From contig NZ_JACDUS010000016.1 in the NCBI RefSeq assembly GCF_013761005.1, positions 1 through 54,758 of the forward strand: a DNA stretch of 54,758 nt, read 5' to 3'. Origin of the DNA: Desulfosalsimonas propionicica (GTDB lineage: Bacteria; Desulfobacterota; Desulfobacteria; Desulfobacterales; Desulfosalsimonadaceae). Below, in pieces: positions 1-6,094 of the stretch. Made by a program: the position numbers and the translations under genes. Position 1 is the first letter of the stretch. Every line of letters starts with the position of its first letter. The notes below the pieces were generated by a model. That model was not told the origin of the DNA, searched no databases, and was given only the letters and a program-made list of their open reading frames with translations.

Positions 1-134
1 TCAAACGTCAGGCATATGGATTCAGGGATAATTGGTACTTCAAGCTCCGATTATATTTTATTCACGAATCCATCCCGGCATTTCCCGGATGAATCGTTTA
101 TCTGATAACGCAACCCAAAGCCTGTGGGGAAATC

Positions 135-1304
135 ATGCCGTCAAAATATTTTCGCGTGGACAGAAACAAGTGGCCTGGCGTTTATTATTACACAGGGCAG
201 GGCAGGGTTAAAGGAAAACCGGATCTCTGTTATTGGATCAATTATAAAATTGATGGAAAGCTGAAATGGGAAAAGGTGGGCTGGAGATCCGAGGGTTACA
301 CTCCGCAGATCGCAGCCGAGATCCGGGCCGAGCGCGTCAAGAAGGCCCGGCATGGCGAAGCTGTTAAAACGGCAAAAGAGATCCGGGCCGACAACATTCA
401 CCTGACCAGGACTGTGCAGCAGATCGGCAAGTCATACTTTGAAGAAAAAGAGGACTCGCTCCGGGGTTATTACGCGGATATAAACCGTTTTGAGCTTCAT
501 ATAACCCCGCTTGTGGGTGATCGAAAAGTAAGTGAGCTTACCATCCTTGATGTGGCTAAAATCAAAAAGGCCCTGGCAGATCGTTCACCCGGTACGGTCT
601 GGAACGTTTTGGAGCTTCTCCGCCGGATTGTGAATTATGGGGCCAAAACAGGTTTATGCCCGCGTTTGAATTTCATAATGCCGATGCCGAAAAAGGATAA
701 CGAGGTTATAGAGTTTTTAACGGCAGAGGAAATGCAGCGCCTTCAAGAGCAGATGGACGCATGGCCGACCAGTGAGGCACCCCGGATGCTTAAACTGGCA
801 ATGTTTACCGGCATGAGGCGCGGCGAAATATTCGGGCTGCAAGATCAGGATCTTGATTTTGACCACAAGTTGATCCGGTTATCAGATCCCAAAGGCGGCA
901 GAACCGTCAAGCTGCCTATGAATCCGATAGCAGAAGAGATCCTCCTGGAACAACTGGAACACCGGAACCGGCTGCACCCGGATTGGAGCTATGTATTTCC
1001 GGGGAGGGGCGGCCACAAGCGTGCCACTTCAAAGGCTGTGCAGCGGATCAAGGAAAAGGCCGGGCTGCCTGAAAAATTCAGGATATTTCACGGGCTGCGG
1101 CACCACTTCGCTGTGACCCTGGCGAACTCCGGGGAGTTTACCCTTGATATGATCGGAGAACTTCTTACCCACAAATCTCACCAAATGACCCGCAGATACG
1201 CTTCATTCCTGCCGGATTCAAAGCAGAAGGCCAGCACCAGAGCGGCGGAACTTCTGCAACCTACCAAGTCAAAAAAAAATAAAAACGAGAAATCAGAGGG
1301 TTAG
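135..1304 (+). CDS. int: Tyrosine recombinase (satellite integrase)
   Basis: This 389-residue site-specific recombinase should integrate and excise E1. It has an N-terminal arm-binding region (about 1-90), a SAM-like core-binding domain (about 95-190) and a C-terminal catalytic domain. The catalytic set is visible: Arg in FTGMRRGEIFGL (about residue 227), HGLRH (about 319-323), and His plus the Tyr nucleophile in the THKSHQMTRRYA stretch (about 344-355). The ATG at 135 follows a GGGGAAATC ribosome-binding stretch. The E2 integrase has the same architecture but a divergent sequence, which fits a different target (initiator tRNA rather than tRNA-Arg). Its position at the element end away from the tRNA is mirrored in E2. 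Confidence 0.95.
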   Translation: MPSKYFRVDRNKWPGVYYYTGQGRVKGKPDLCYWINYKIDGKLKWEKVGWRSEGYTPQIAAEIRAERVKKARHGEAVKTAKEIRADNIHLTRTVQQIGKSYFEEKEDSLRGYYADINRFELHITPLVGDRKVSELTILDVAKIKKALADRSPGTVWNVLELLRRIVNYGAKTGLCPRLNFIMPMPKKDNEVIEFLTAEEMQRLQEQMDAWPTSEAPRMLKLAMFTGMRRGEIFGLQDQDLDFDHKLIRLSDPKGGRTVKLPMNPIAEEILLEQLEHRNRLHPDWSYVFPGRGGHKRATSKAVQRIKEKAGLPEKFRIFHGLRHHFAVTLANSGEFTLDMIGELLTHKSHQMTRRYASFLPDSKQKASTRAAELLQPTKSKKNKNEKSEG

Positions 1305-1335
1305 ATTTTATTTGATGTTCTTTTAGATTTTATGC

Positions 1336-1422
1336 TTGACTTTTATGTTTAATGTGTTTAACATGATAAACAACAGATAGCAGAAGTATATTTTTTTAAG
1401 GTTGGTGTTTAACATGATAAAC
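1336..1422 (+). promoter_or_regulatory. Promoter with two palindromic operators before the excisionase gene
   Basis: A promoter TTGACT (1336-1341), 17-bp spacer, TAACAT (1359-1364) overlaps a 16-bp near-palindrome GTTTAACATGATAAAC at 1356-1371. The identical 16-mer recurs at 1407-1422, just before the ribosome-binding site AAAAGGAG. The half-site GTTTAACATG occurs again at 4717 before another E1 gene. I infer binding sites for a satellite regulator, possibly the AlpA-like protein downstream. Confidence 0.7.
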
Positions 1423-1439
1423 AAAAAGGAGATCGTATT

Positions 1440-1643
1440 ATGAAGAACTTATCAACTGAACAGGCTGCCGAGTATTTAAAGTCAATCGGCGTGCGGGTTT
1501 CCAGGAAAACCCTGGAGGCCTGGCGATGCTACGGACGCGGACCCGCTTACCACAAGGTTGGGAACCGGGTCTTTTACCGAACACCGGATCTTGACAAGCT
1601 GGCAGATGGTCAGCGCGTGGAAACCATAGATTCGAGGGGTTGA
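1440..1643 (+). CDS. AlpA/HTH_17-family excisionase-regulator
   Basis: A 67-residue MerR-like winged helix protein of the phage AlpA/excisionase type. The opening LSTEQAAEYL and the following KTLEAWRCYGRGPAYHKVG match the HTH_17 pattern of two short helices followed by a wing ending in the Y-K-VG-RV-Y motif. Its likely roles are excision directionality and control of the early operon. The ATG at 1440 follows AAAAGGAG with good spacing, and the stop lies one base before the primase start at 1645, so the two are co-transcribed. The E2 counterpart at 28525-28725 occupies the same slot directly before the primase. Confidence 0.85.
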   Translation: MKNLSTEQAAEYLKSIGVRVSRKTLEAWRCYGRGPAYHKVGNRVFYRTPDLDKLADGQRVETIDSRG

Positions 1644-1644
1644 T

Positions 1645-4038
1645 ATGAACTGGCTAAAGCCTATTAAGAAAAACATCCCTGATGAGTTGAAGCAATATCC
1701 GCAGTGGGTCTGCTGGAAGGCTGAAAAGCGCGGCGACAAGTGGACAAAGGTTCCTTATGATCCCAAAACCGGCAGAAACGCTAAAGCAGACGATCCGGGC
1801 ACCTGGGGCGATTTTGAAACGGCATGGAAAGCGTATCAGTCCGGCGAATACACAGGCGTGGGGTTTGAATTGGCAGCTGATGATCCTTTCTGTGGATGGG
1901 ATCTTGATCATTGTCTTGAGCCTGGGGGCGCGATTGAGTCCTGGGCGACTGAAATAATTGGTTCCCTGGAAAGTTATGCGGAAGTAAGTCCTTCGGGGAC
2001 CGGACTCCGTTCTATTGTGAAGGCAGGACTCCCACCGGATGGCCGGAAAAAGGGCGATGTTGAAGTTTATCAAGAAGGCCGCTTCCTTACCATTACTGGA
2101 CACCTATTTCAACCCTTCGGGGGGAAGGCGAAACCGATTGAACCCCGGCAAAACGCTGTGGACGCGCTTCATGCTAAAATTTTTGGCAACGGGTATAAGC
2201 CGGGATCAAACCAGAAAAAAGCCTCAGATCCGCCACAGGATGATGCCGAGATCCTGGAAAAAGCATTTGCCTCTAAAAACGGGGATAAGATCCGGGCTTT
2301 ATATAACGGAGATACCGCCGGGTATAATTCGCAATCGGAGGCGGATTCCGCCCTGTGCTATTACTTAGCTTTTTGGCTGGACAGAGATCCACAGCGGATT
2401 GATGCGGTTTTCCGGCAGTCAGGGTTATACAGGCCGAAATGGGATAAAAAGCACAAGTCCGATGGCCGCACCTACGGACAGCTAACCATTGACAACGCCA
2501 TTTCCGATACCTCCGAAACCTACCACCAGGGCCGGTCCGATGGTGGGCAGTCTGCCGGGATAGATCCGAATGACCCGCCGGACCCGCTGCCATTGACCAG
2601 GGAAAGTGTATCAGCAGAGCCTTATCCTGTGGACGCCCTGGGGCCGATTATCGGACCGGCTGCAAAAAAGATCATGGATGTGGTTCAAGCCCCGGATGCT
2701 GTCTGCGTTCATTCGGTATTAGCAGCCGCAACGCTGTGCGTTCAGCCGTTTGCCAACATTAAAATTGATGGCCGGCGCTTTCCGATTCTGGAATATTTCA
2801 TTTCCATTTGCTCCACAGGGGGGCGGAAGTCTGAAGCAGACAAGACCGCCACAGCAGAAATCCGGCAATGGGAGGAAGAACAACTCCGGGAATACCATCG
2901 GGCTTACAAGGCTTACTCTGATGCCCATGAAGCGTATGAGAACCAGAAAAAAAAGATCACTGGCAACAAAAAATTAACCCTGGATGAACAAAGTCAGCAA
3001 TTAGCAACCCTCCGCAAAAGTGAACCGGAAAGACCATTTAATCCTGTAAGGCTTACCACAGATCCGACCTTTGAGGGGCTTGTCAAGCTGTTTGAGCGTT
3101 CTCTTCCAACCCTGGGGTTGTTTGCAGATGAAGGTGGTCTGTTTTCCGGCGGGTTTTCAATGACTTCAGAGAAACAGTTGTATTCAGCAGCCGGGTATTC
3201 AAAGTTTTGGGATGGTGCAAGGATTGACCGTATCCGGGCCGGGTCTGAGTCCTTTTCACTTTATGACCGGCGGTTGACCGTTCACCTGATGATGCAGGAC
3301 CAGGTTGCCGGGGATTTTTTCAACAACCCTGTGTTGCAGGACCAGGGCTTACTTTCCCGCTTCCTTGTGGCCTTTCCAGCGCCTACGGTTGGCACCCGCA
3401 TATATAAGGAAGAAAACCTCCAGGAATCTGAAGAAATGAAGCGGTTCCACAGCCGGGTTAGCGAACTTTTAAGCCGGGATCTTCCTCTGAAGGTGGACAA
3501 GAAAACAGGCCAGGTACTCAATGAATTGGAACCGGCGGACCTGGAGTTGACAACAGAGGCGAAGCGGTACTGGATCGAGTTTTATCAGGCTGTGGAGTTT
3601 AACAGCGGCAAGGATGGAACCTTTGAGAATATTCCGGGATTCGCAAACAAGGCACCAGAGCACTGCCTCAGGATCGCTGGCGTGCTCACTCTGTTTGATA
3701 ATCCTAAAGCCAGGGTGATTGACCTGGACCACGTTGAGGCTGCCACCACACTTGTGGAGTATTACCTCAATGAACGAATCCGCGTTCGTGGTATGGCACA
3801 GCCTGACCAGCAGTTATTAAGAGCACAAGAATTGCTCAAATGGTTAAAGGATAAAGGGCTGAAACGGGTCTGCCTTCCCGATGTTTACCAGTACGGGCCG
3901 AATAAGCTACGGACAGCACAGCAAGCCAGAGATACCGTCAATGTCCTTGTGAACCATTATTACTTGATCCACAAGGAAGGGAAACACAAGTCTGAGATTG
4001 ACGGAAAAACCGCCAGGGAATCATGGATCATTCGATGA
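1645..4038 (+). CDS. Satellite replication protein: primase-like N-terminus plus DUF3987 helicase-like domain
   Basis: This 797-residue protein probably initiates replication of E1. The N-terminal ~200 residues resemble the primase/polymerase-like domain of phage replication proteins (WVCWKAEKRGDKWTKVPYD, then GWDLDHC, SPSGTGLR and TITGHLF). The C-terminal half (about 340-730) resembles DUF3987, an AAA-like domain, with a degenerate Walker A in STGGRKSEADK and an acidic LFADEGGLFSGG segment (about 490-503). A lysine-rich, probably coiled segment lies between them. The ATG follows GAGGGGTTGAT. The iteron array starts 30 bp past its stop, supporting an initiator role. The E2 primase shares the C-terminal domain type but has a different, clearer prim-pol N-terminus. 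Confidence 0.82.
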   Translation: MNWLKPIKKNIPDELKQYPQWVCWKAEKRGDKWTKVPYDPKTGRNAKADDPGTWGDFETAWKAYQSGEYTGVGFELAADDPFCGWDLDHCLEPGGAIESWATEIIGSLESYAEVSPSGTGLRSIVKAGLPPDGRKKGDVEVYQEGRFLTITGHLFQPFGGKAKPIEPRQNAVDALHAKIFGNGYKPGSNQKKASDPPQDDAEILEKAFASKNGDKIRALYNGDTAGYNSQSEADSALCYYLAFWLDRDPQRIDAVFRQSGLYRPKWDKKHKSDGRTYGQLTIDNAISDTSETYHQGRSDGGQSAGIDPNDPPDPLPLTRESVSAEPYPVDALGPIIGPAAKKIMDVVQAPDAVCVHSVLAAATLCVQPFANIKIDGRRFPILEYFISICSTGGRKSEADKTATAEIRQWEEEQLREYHRAYKAYSDAHEAYENQKKKITGNKKLTLDEQSQQLATLRKSEPERPFNPVRLTTDPTFEGLVKLFERSLPTLGLFADEGGLFSGGFSMTSEKQLYSAAGYSKFWDGARIDRIRAGSESFSLYDRRLTVHLMMQDQVAGDFFNNPVLQDQGLLSRFLVAFPAPTVGTRIYKEENLQESEEMKRFHSRVSELLSRDLPLKVDKKTGQVLNELEPADLELTTEAKRYWIEFYQAVEFNSGKDGTFENIPGFANKAPEHCLRIAGVLTLFDNPKARVIDLDHVEAATTLVEYYLNERIRVRGMAQPDQQLLRAQELLKWLKDKGLKRVCLPDVYQYGPNKLRTAQQARDTVNVLVNHYYLIHKEGKHKSEIDGKTARESWIIR

Positions 4039-4421
4039 AGAAATTTTCATTTAATAAAGAGCAAGCTGCTAAAGTTGCTAAAGAAGCTAATGCAGAAGAA
4101 AAGCAACAAGTTGTAAATGCTAACGAGTTGCTAAAGTCTGCTAATGATTCTGGCACCCATGTTGATGAGCAGGAGTTTTTAGCAAGCATTAGCAAACCTT
4201 TAGCAAGCAACATTTTCAATAGAAACAATAACTTTAGCAATATTAGCAACATTAGCAACGAGGCAGGGCTAAACTTAAAAATTGAACCTATGGCCGAATG
4301 TCTGCATGGCAAAACCTGTGCGGATCTTCAGGCACCTGGAGAGCAGCGCCCGGTCTGCCGGATAGGTGGTGAGCCTGTATTCGATCTTGAACAATGCCCT
4401 AAAGGGTGGTGGTTTAAATGA
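4035..4421 (+). CDS. Hypothetical protein with low-complexity N-terminus over iterons and Cys-containing C-terminal motif
   Basis: A protein of 128 residues starting at an ATG that overlaps the primase stop (ATGA, 4035-4038); an in-frame ATG at 4023 is the alternative. The first ~75 residues are Ala/Asn/Ser/Lys-rich and are dictated by an underlying repeat array. The last ~45 residues hold a conserved motif: LKIEPMAECLHGKTC, a short proline-containing linker, RPVCRIGGEPVFDLEQCPKGWW. Nearly the same motif (LKIEPLTTCLHGKPC, RPACLEAMDFIFDMGACPLNKW) ends the E2 ParB-like protein in the same slot. The spaced Cys residues suggest metal binding. Function unknown; E1 appears to have lost the ParB-like domain. 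Confidence 0.75.
   Translation: MKKFSFNKEQAAKVAKEANAEEKQQVVNANELLKSANDSGTHVDEQEFLASISKPLASNIFNRNNNFSNISNISNEAGLNLKIEPMAECLHGKTCADLQAPGEQRPVCRIGGEPVFDLEQCPKGWWFK
4068..4258. repeat. Inverted iteron array, candidate replication origin of E1
   Basis: Six GCTAA cores in one orientation (4068, 4077, 4086, 4119, 4130, 4140; two are full TTGCTAA) are followed by six TTAGCAA heptamers in the opposite orientation (4179, 4189, 4200, 4234, 4243, 4252). The stretch between and around the second group is AT-rich. The array sits directly after the primase gene, inside the next reading frame. Satellites such as PICIs commonly carry iterons next to the replication gene, so I infer an origin. Confidence 0.7.
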
Positions 4422-4699
4422 AAATGCCATTTGGCAAATACCGAGGTTTTGAGGTTGACGAGATCCCGGAAGATTACCTCCGATGGCTTGTGAAAAACGT
4501 GAATCTCCGGGAGCCTCTTCGCTCCTCTGTGTTTGAGGCCCTGGATGAACACCCGGAAAGGGAAATCCTGCCGGAGCAGGCCACTATAAAAACGATTTAC
4601 CGGCGGTTATCAATGAAATATCACCCGGACAAAGGTGGCGACACAGCGGCGATGCAGGCAATAAATGATTTTTATGCAGAGCTAACAAAAATGGCTTGA
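4418..4699 (+). CDS. DUF3820-like domain fused to a minimal J-domain
   Basis: A 93-residue protein. The N-terminus (MPFGKYRGFEVDEIPEDYLRWL, shown here to its main residues GKY, IP, YL and WL) matches the DUF3820 pattern found in small phage and virulence-associated proteins. The C-terminal ~35 residues look like a truncated J-domain: YRRLSMKYHPDKGG with the HPD tripeptide that stimulates DnaK, then a helix AINDFYAEL. The ATG overlaps the previous stop (ATGA). A J-domain could recruit host DnaK to replication or capsid assembly, as with DnaK recruitment by DNA viruses. No E2 counterpart is seen. Confidence 0.7.
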   Translation: MKMPFGKYRGFEVDEIPEDYLRWLVKNVNLREPLRSSVFEALDEHPEREILPEQATIKTIYRRLSMKYHPDKGGDTAAMQAINDFYAELTKMA

Positions 4700-4732
4700 C
4701 TTTTTTTGTTATATATGTTTAACATGTTTAAT
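4696..4732 (+). promoter_or_regulatory. Promoter and operator before the 4758 gene
   Basis: TTGACT (4696-4701), an 18-bp spacer and TAACAT (4720-4725) overlap GTTTAACATGTTTAAT (4717-4732). This shares its first ten bases with the two operators at 1356 and 1407, so one regulator probably controls both the early and the middle operon of E1. Confidence 0.6.
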
Positions 4733-4757
4733 AAATCTACATTTAAAGGAGATACCG

Positions 4758-5063
4758 ATGGCGGAGAAAAAATTCACTGGGATTCGCATGTTTCCGGAGG
4801 ACGCTCACAAGTTAAAGATATGGGCTGCTGAAGCGAATAAGCCAGTTGGGGACGTACTTCAAGACCTGGTTAATTTTGTTGAGCAGCAGGCCGAATGCAG
4901 ACGGCAGCTATTCCAGGGTGAGGGCCTTACTACTTATGCGCGGCAACCGACTCTAAACCTGGCATTGATGGCCGATGCCACCGTTAAAAGCCTGCTGCAA
5001 AAACCGCCGGAGGGTTTAAAGCAAGATCCCGAATGGGGGCCGGCAGACAATGAAGAATGGTAA
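4758..5063 (+). CDS. Small satellite protein, possible ribbon-helix-helix DNA-binding protein
   Basis: A 101-residue protein with an N-terminal segment (KFTGIRMFPEDAHKLKIWAAE) that resembles the strand-helix-helix start of RHH/Arc-type regulators, then a helical middle and a conserved C-terminal tail (LxxPPEGLxQxPEWGPAxNEE). The E2 homologue at 25038-25337 shares both the layout and the tail. It heads an operon with its own promoter and overlaps the 58-residue gene by 14 bp. A DNA-binding role is a guess from pattern alone; it could equally be a helper-interference factor. Confidence 0.75.
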   Translation: MAEKKFTGIRMFPEDAHKLKIWAAEANKPVGDVLQDLVNFVEQQAECRRQLFQGEGLTTYARQPTLNLALMADATVKSLLQKPPEGLKQDPEWGPADNEEW

Positions 5064-5226
5064 CATCATAGAGGCCCGCACCCAGCACTTGCTTGATGCC
5101 CTTCGCGCATACAACATTGACCCAGCGCAATACCTGGAAGGCGTGGTGCACCGGCTGGATGCAGAAGCAGCGCAGCGCCGGTTACAAAAAAAGCGCAAAA
5201 GGCAGCGACAATATGCTGATGGGTAG
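5050..5226 (+). CDS. Highly conserved 58-residue satellite microprotein
   Basis: Begins MKNGNIIEARTQHLLDALRA and ends in a very basic tail (KKRKRQRQYADG). The start overlaps the upstream gene by 14 bp. The E2 copy at 24875-25051 differs at only about 5 of 58 residues, although almost every other gene shared by E1 and E2 is much more divergent. The predicted fold is a long amphipathic helix with a basic C-terminus, compatible with nucleic-acid or capsid binding. I recognise no family. Gene overlap and conservation make it a confident gene of unknown function. Confidence 0.85.
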   Translation: MKNGNIIEARTQHLLDALRAYNIDPAQYLEGVVHRLDAEAAQRRLQKKRKRQRQYADG

Positions 5227-5438
5227 GGGCCTGCTCGCATCTTGTCAAGGTGCCTGGTTAAACCGCACGGGTATCCGAGCTTTAATGCTAACACACAAAA
5301 AAAGGGAGCGTGTTGTGCGCGCGTGCGCGAAGGGGTGGGCGGCCTTGTGATCTTCCCAGCGGGGCCGAGTTAAACCATACGCAGCCATTCACGCGCAGTT
5401 TTGAGAAAATTTCAGGGGTGATTTTTAAGGAGAAAACA
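5227..5438 (+). other. Non-coding block partly conserved between E1 and E2
   Basis: No convincing gene. It contains ACCGCACGGGTATCCGAGCT (5261-5280), followed by TTAATGCTAAC and a GC-rich alternating purine-pyrimidine tract (GTGCGCGCGTGCGCG). The E2 block at 24757-24874 has the same ACCGCACGGGTATCCGAGCT string, a similar TTAACGTTAAC and a similar GCGCGC tract. In E1 a second ATCTTCCCAGCGGGG-type copy appears at about 5350, as if duplicated when the 5439 gene was inserted. It may be a leader RNA or a binding region. Confidence 0.5.
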
Positions 5439-5678
5439 ATGGAAATAAACGAAATCATTAAAAGCATTAACGAAGCCATGAAGCCTGAAATTGCCGACTG
5501 GCAGCAGTTGACAGATGAAGAACTGGAAAAGGTCCATTACGTCCAGCATAAGATTTTGGATGATATTGATTTCCACCATGCCTACAGAGACGGCGTTATC
5601 TCTAAGGGGCAGATGGACAAAATCAATGCCTTTGAGGAGTGGAATGAATCCCTGGGGGGGTTGACGACTAAAATTTAA
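5439..5678 (+). CDS. Hypothetical 79-residue acidic protein (E1 only)
   Basis: Starts MEINEIIKSINEAMKP at an ATG preceded by AAGGAG at 5427-5432. It is mostly helical and acidic (WQQLTDEELEKVHYVQHKIL, then DDIDFHHAYRDGVISKGQ). There is no counterpart at this position in E2, where the 58- and ~61-residue genes are separated only by a short non-coding block. Together with the structured RNA that follows, it looks like an inserted moron. No family recognised. Confidence 0.7.
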   Translation: MEINEIIKSINEAMKPEIADWQQLTDEELEKVHYVQHKILDDIDFHHAYRDGVISKGQMDKINAFEEWNESLGGLTTKI

Positions 5679-5725
5679 TTACATATCGGGCTAATCTTCG
5701 GCTGATCCCCGGAGAGACAGCATTT

Positions 5726-5786
5726 AAGGCGGCCATCGTGGGGCCACGACAGGAGAAATCCTGCCCACGTTGTGCCGCCTTTTTTG
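5726..5786 (+). ncRNA. Three-way-junction RNA ending in a terminator-like T-tract (candidate)
   Basis: A closing stem AAGGCGGC (5726-5733) with GCCGCCTT (5774-5781) is followed by TTTTTG. It encloses two hairpins: CGTG-GGGC-CACG (5737-5748) and CAGGA-GAAA-TCCTG (5750-5763) with a GNRA loop. This can be the terminator of the 5439 gene with extra structure, or a small RNA. It is absent from E2. Confidence 0.5.
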
Positions 5787-5806
5787 TTGCCCTGGGAGCA
5801 AAAGCA

Positions 5807-5989
5807 ATGTTGACGCAATACCTAACCAAACGTTTTGACCAGCGCCCGACCAAACTTGAGCTTGAAAAACGACTCCGTGCGCGAGGGTATAGCCGGAACG
5901 AGGCAAAGCGCCTTGTGCACCAGGTGGGAGAGATTGACCGGGAACTTTTAAAGCCTCCCGTCAATAAGAGCGAAAAACCGAGTCCATGA
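5807..5989 (+). CDS. Small conserved satellite protein upstream of capsid
   Basis: A 60-residue basic protein. The ATG at 5807 follows GGGAGCAAAAGCA and matches the E2 homologue at 24558-24743; upstream in-frame codons to 5738 run through the structured RNA and are rejected. Both copies share TKRFDQRPTKLELEKRLRARGYSRNEAKR then a C-terminal KPPVNKS. Key residues include the RLRARGYSRN motif, a likely helix-turn-helix. It immediately precedes the capsid gene, a position where phages often place scaffold, decoration or late regulators. Function unknown. Confidence 0.75.
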   Translation: MLTQYLTKRFDQRPTKLELEKRLRARGYSRNEAKRLVHQVGEIDRELLKPPVNKSEKPSP

Positions 5990-5999
5990 GGCCGACGTA

Positions 6000-6094
6000 A
6001 TGCGATTTCATGGCCTGCGCTGATGCAGGGATCGGGTTTGACGCTCGAATATAACGACACACAATAATAAAACAATAAGAAAGGAAATTATATC
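6000..6094 (+). promoter_or_regulatory. Conserved leader upstream of the capsid gene
   Basis: About 95 nt of non-coding sequence, well conserved with the E2 capsid leader (24455-24545). It includes the hairpin CCTGCGCTGATGCAGG (6015-6030), ATCGGGTTTG, a GCTCG box and TATAACGACACA before the ribosome-binding site AGAAAGGAAA. Conservation outside coding sequence suggests a late-gene control element. Confidence 0.55.

Noticed and set aside
5738-5806. GTG start giving an 83-residue protein ending at 5989
   Set aside because: The extension overlaps the structured RNA and is not conserved in E2, which starts at the equivalent of ATG 5807.
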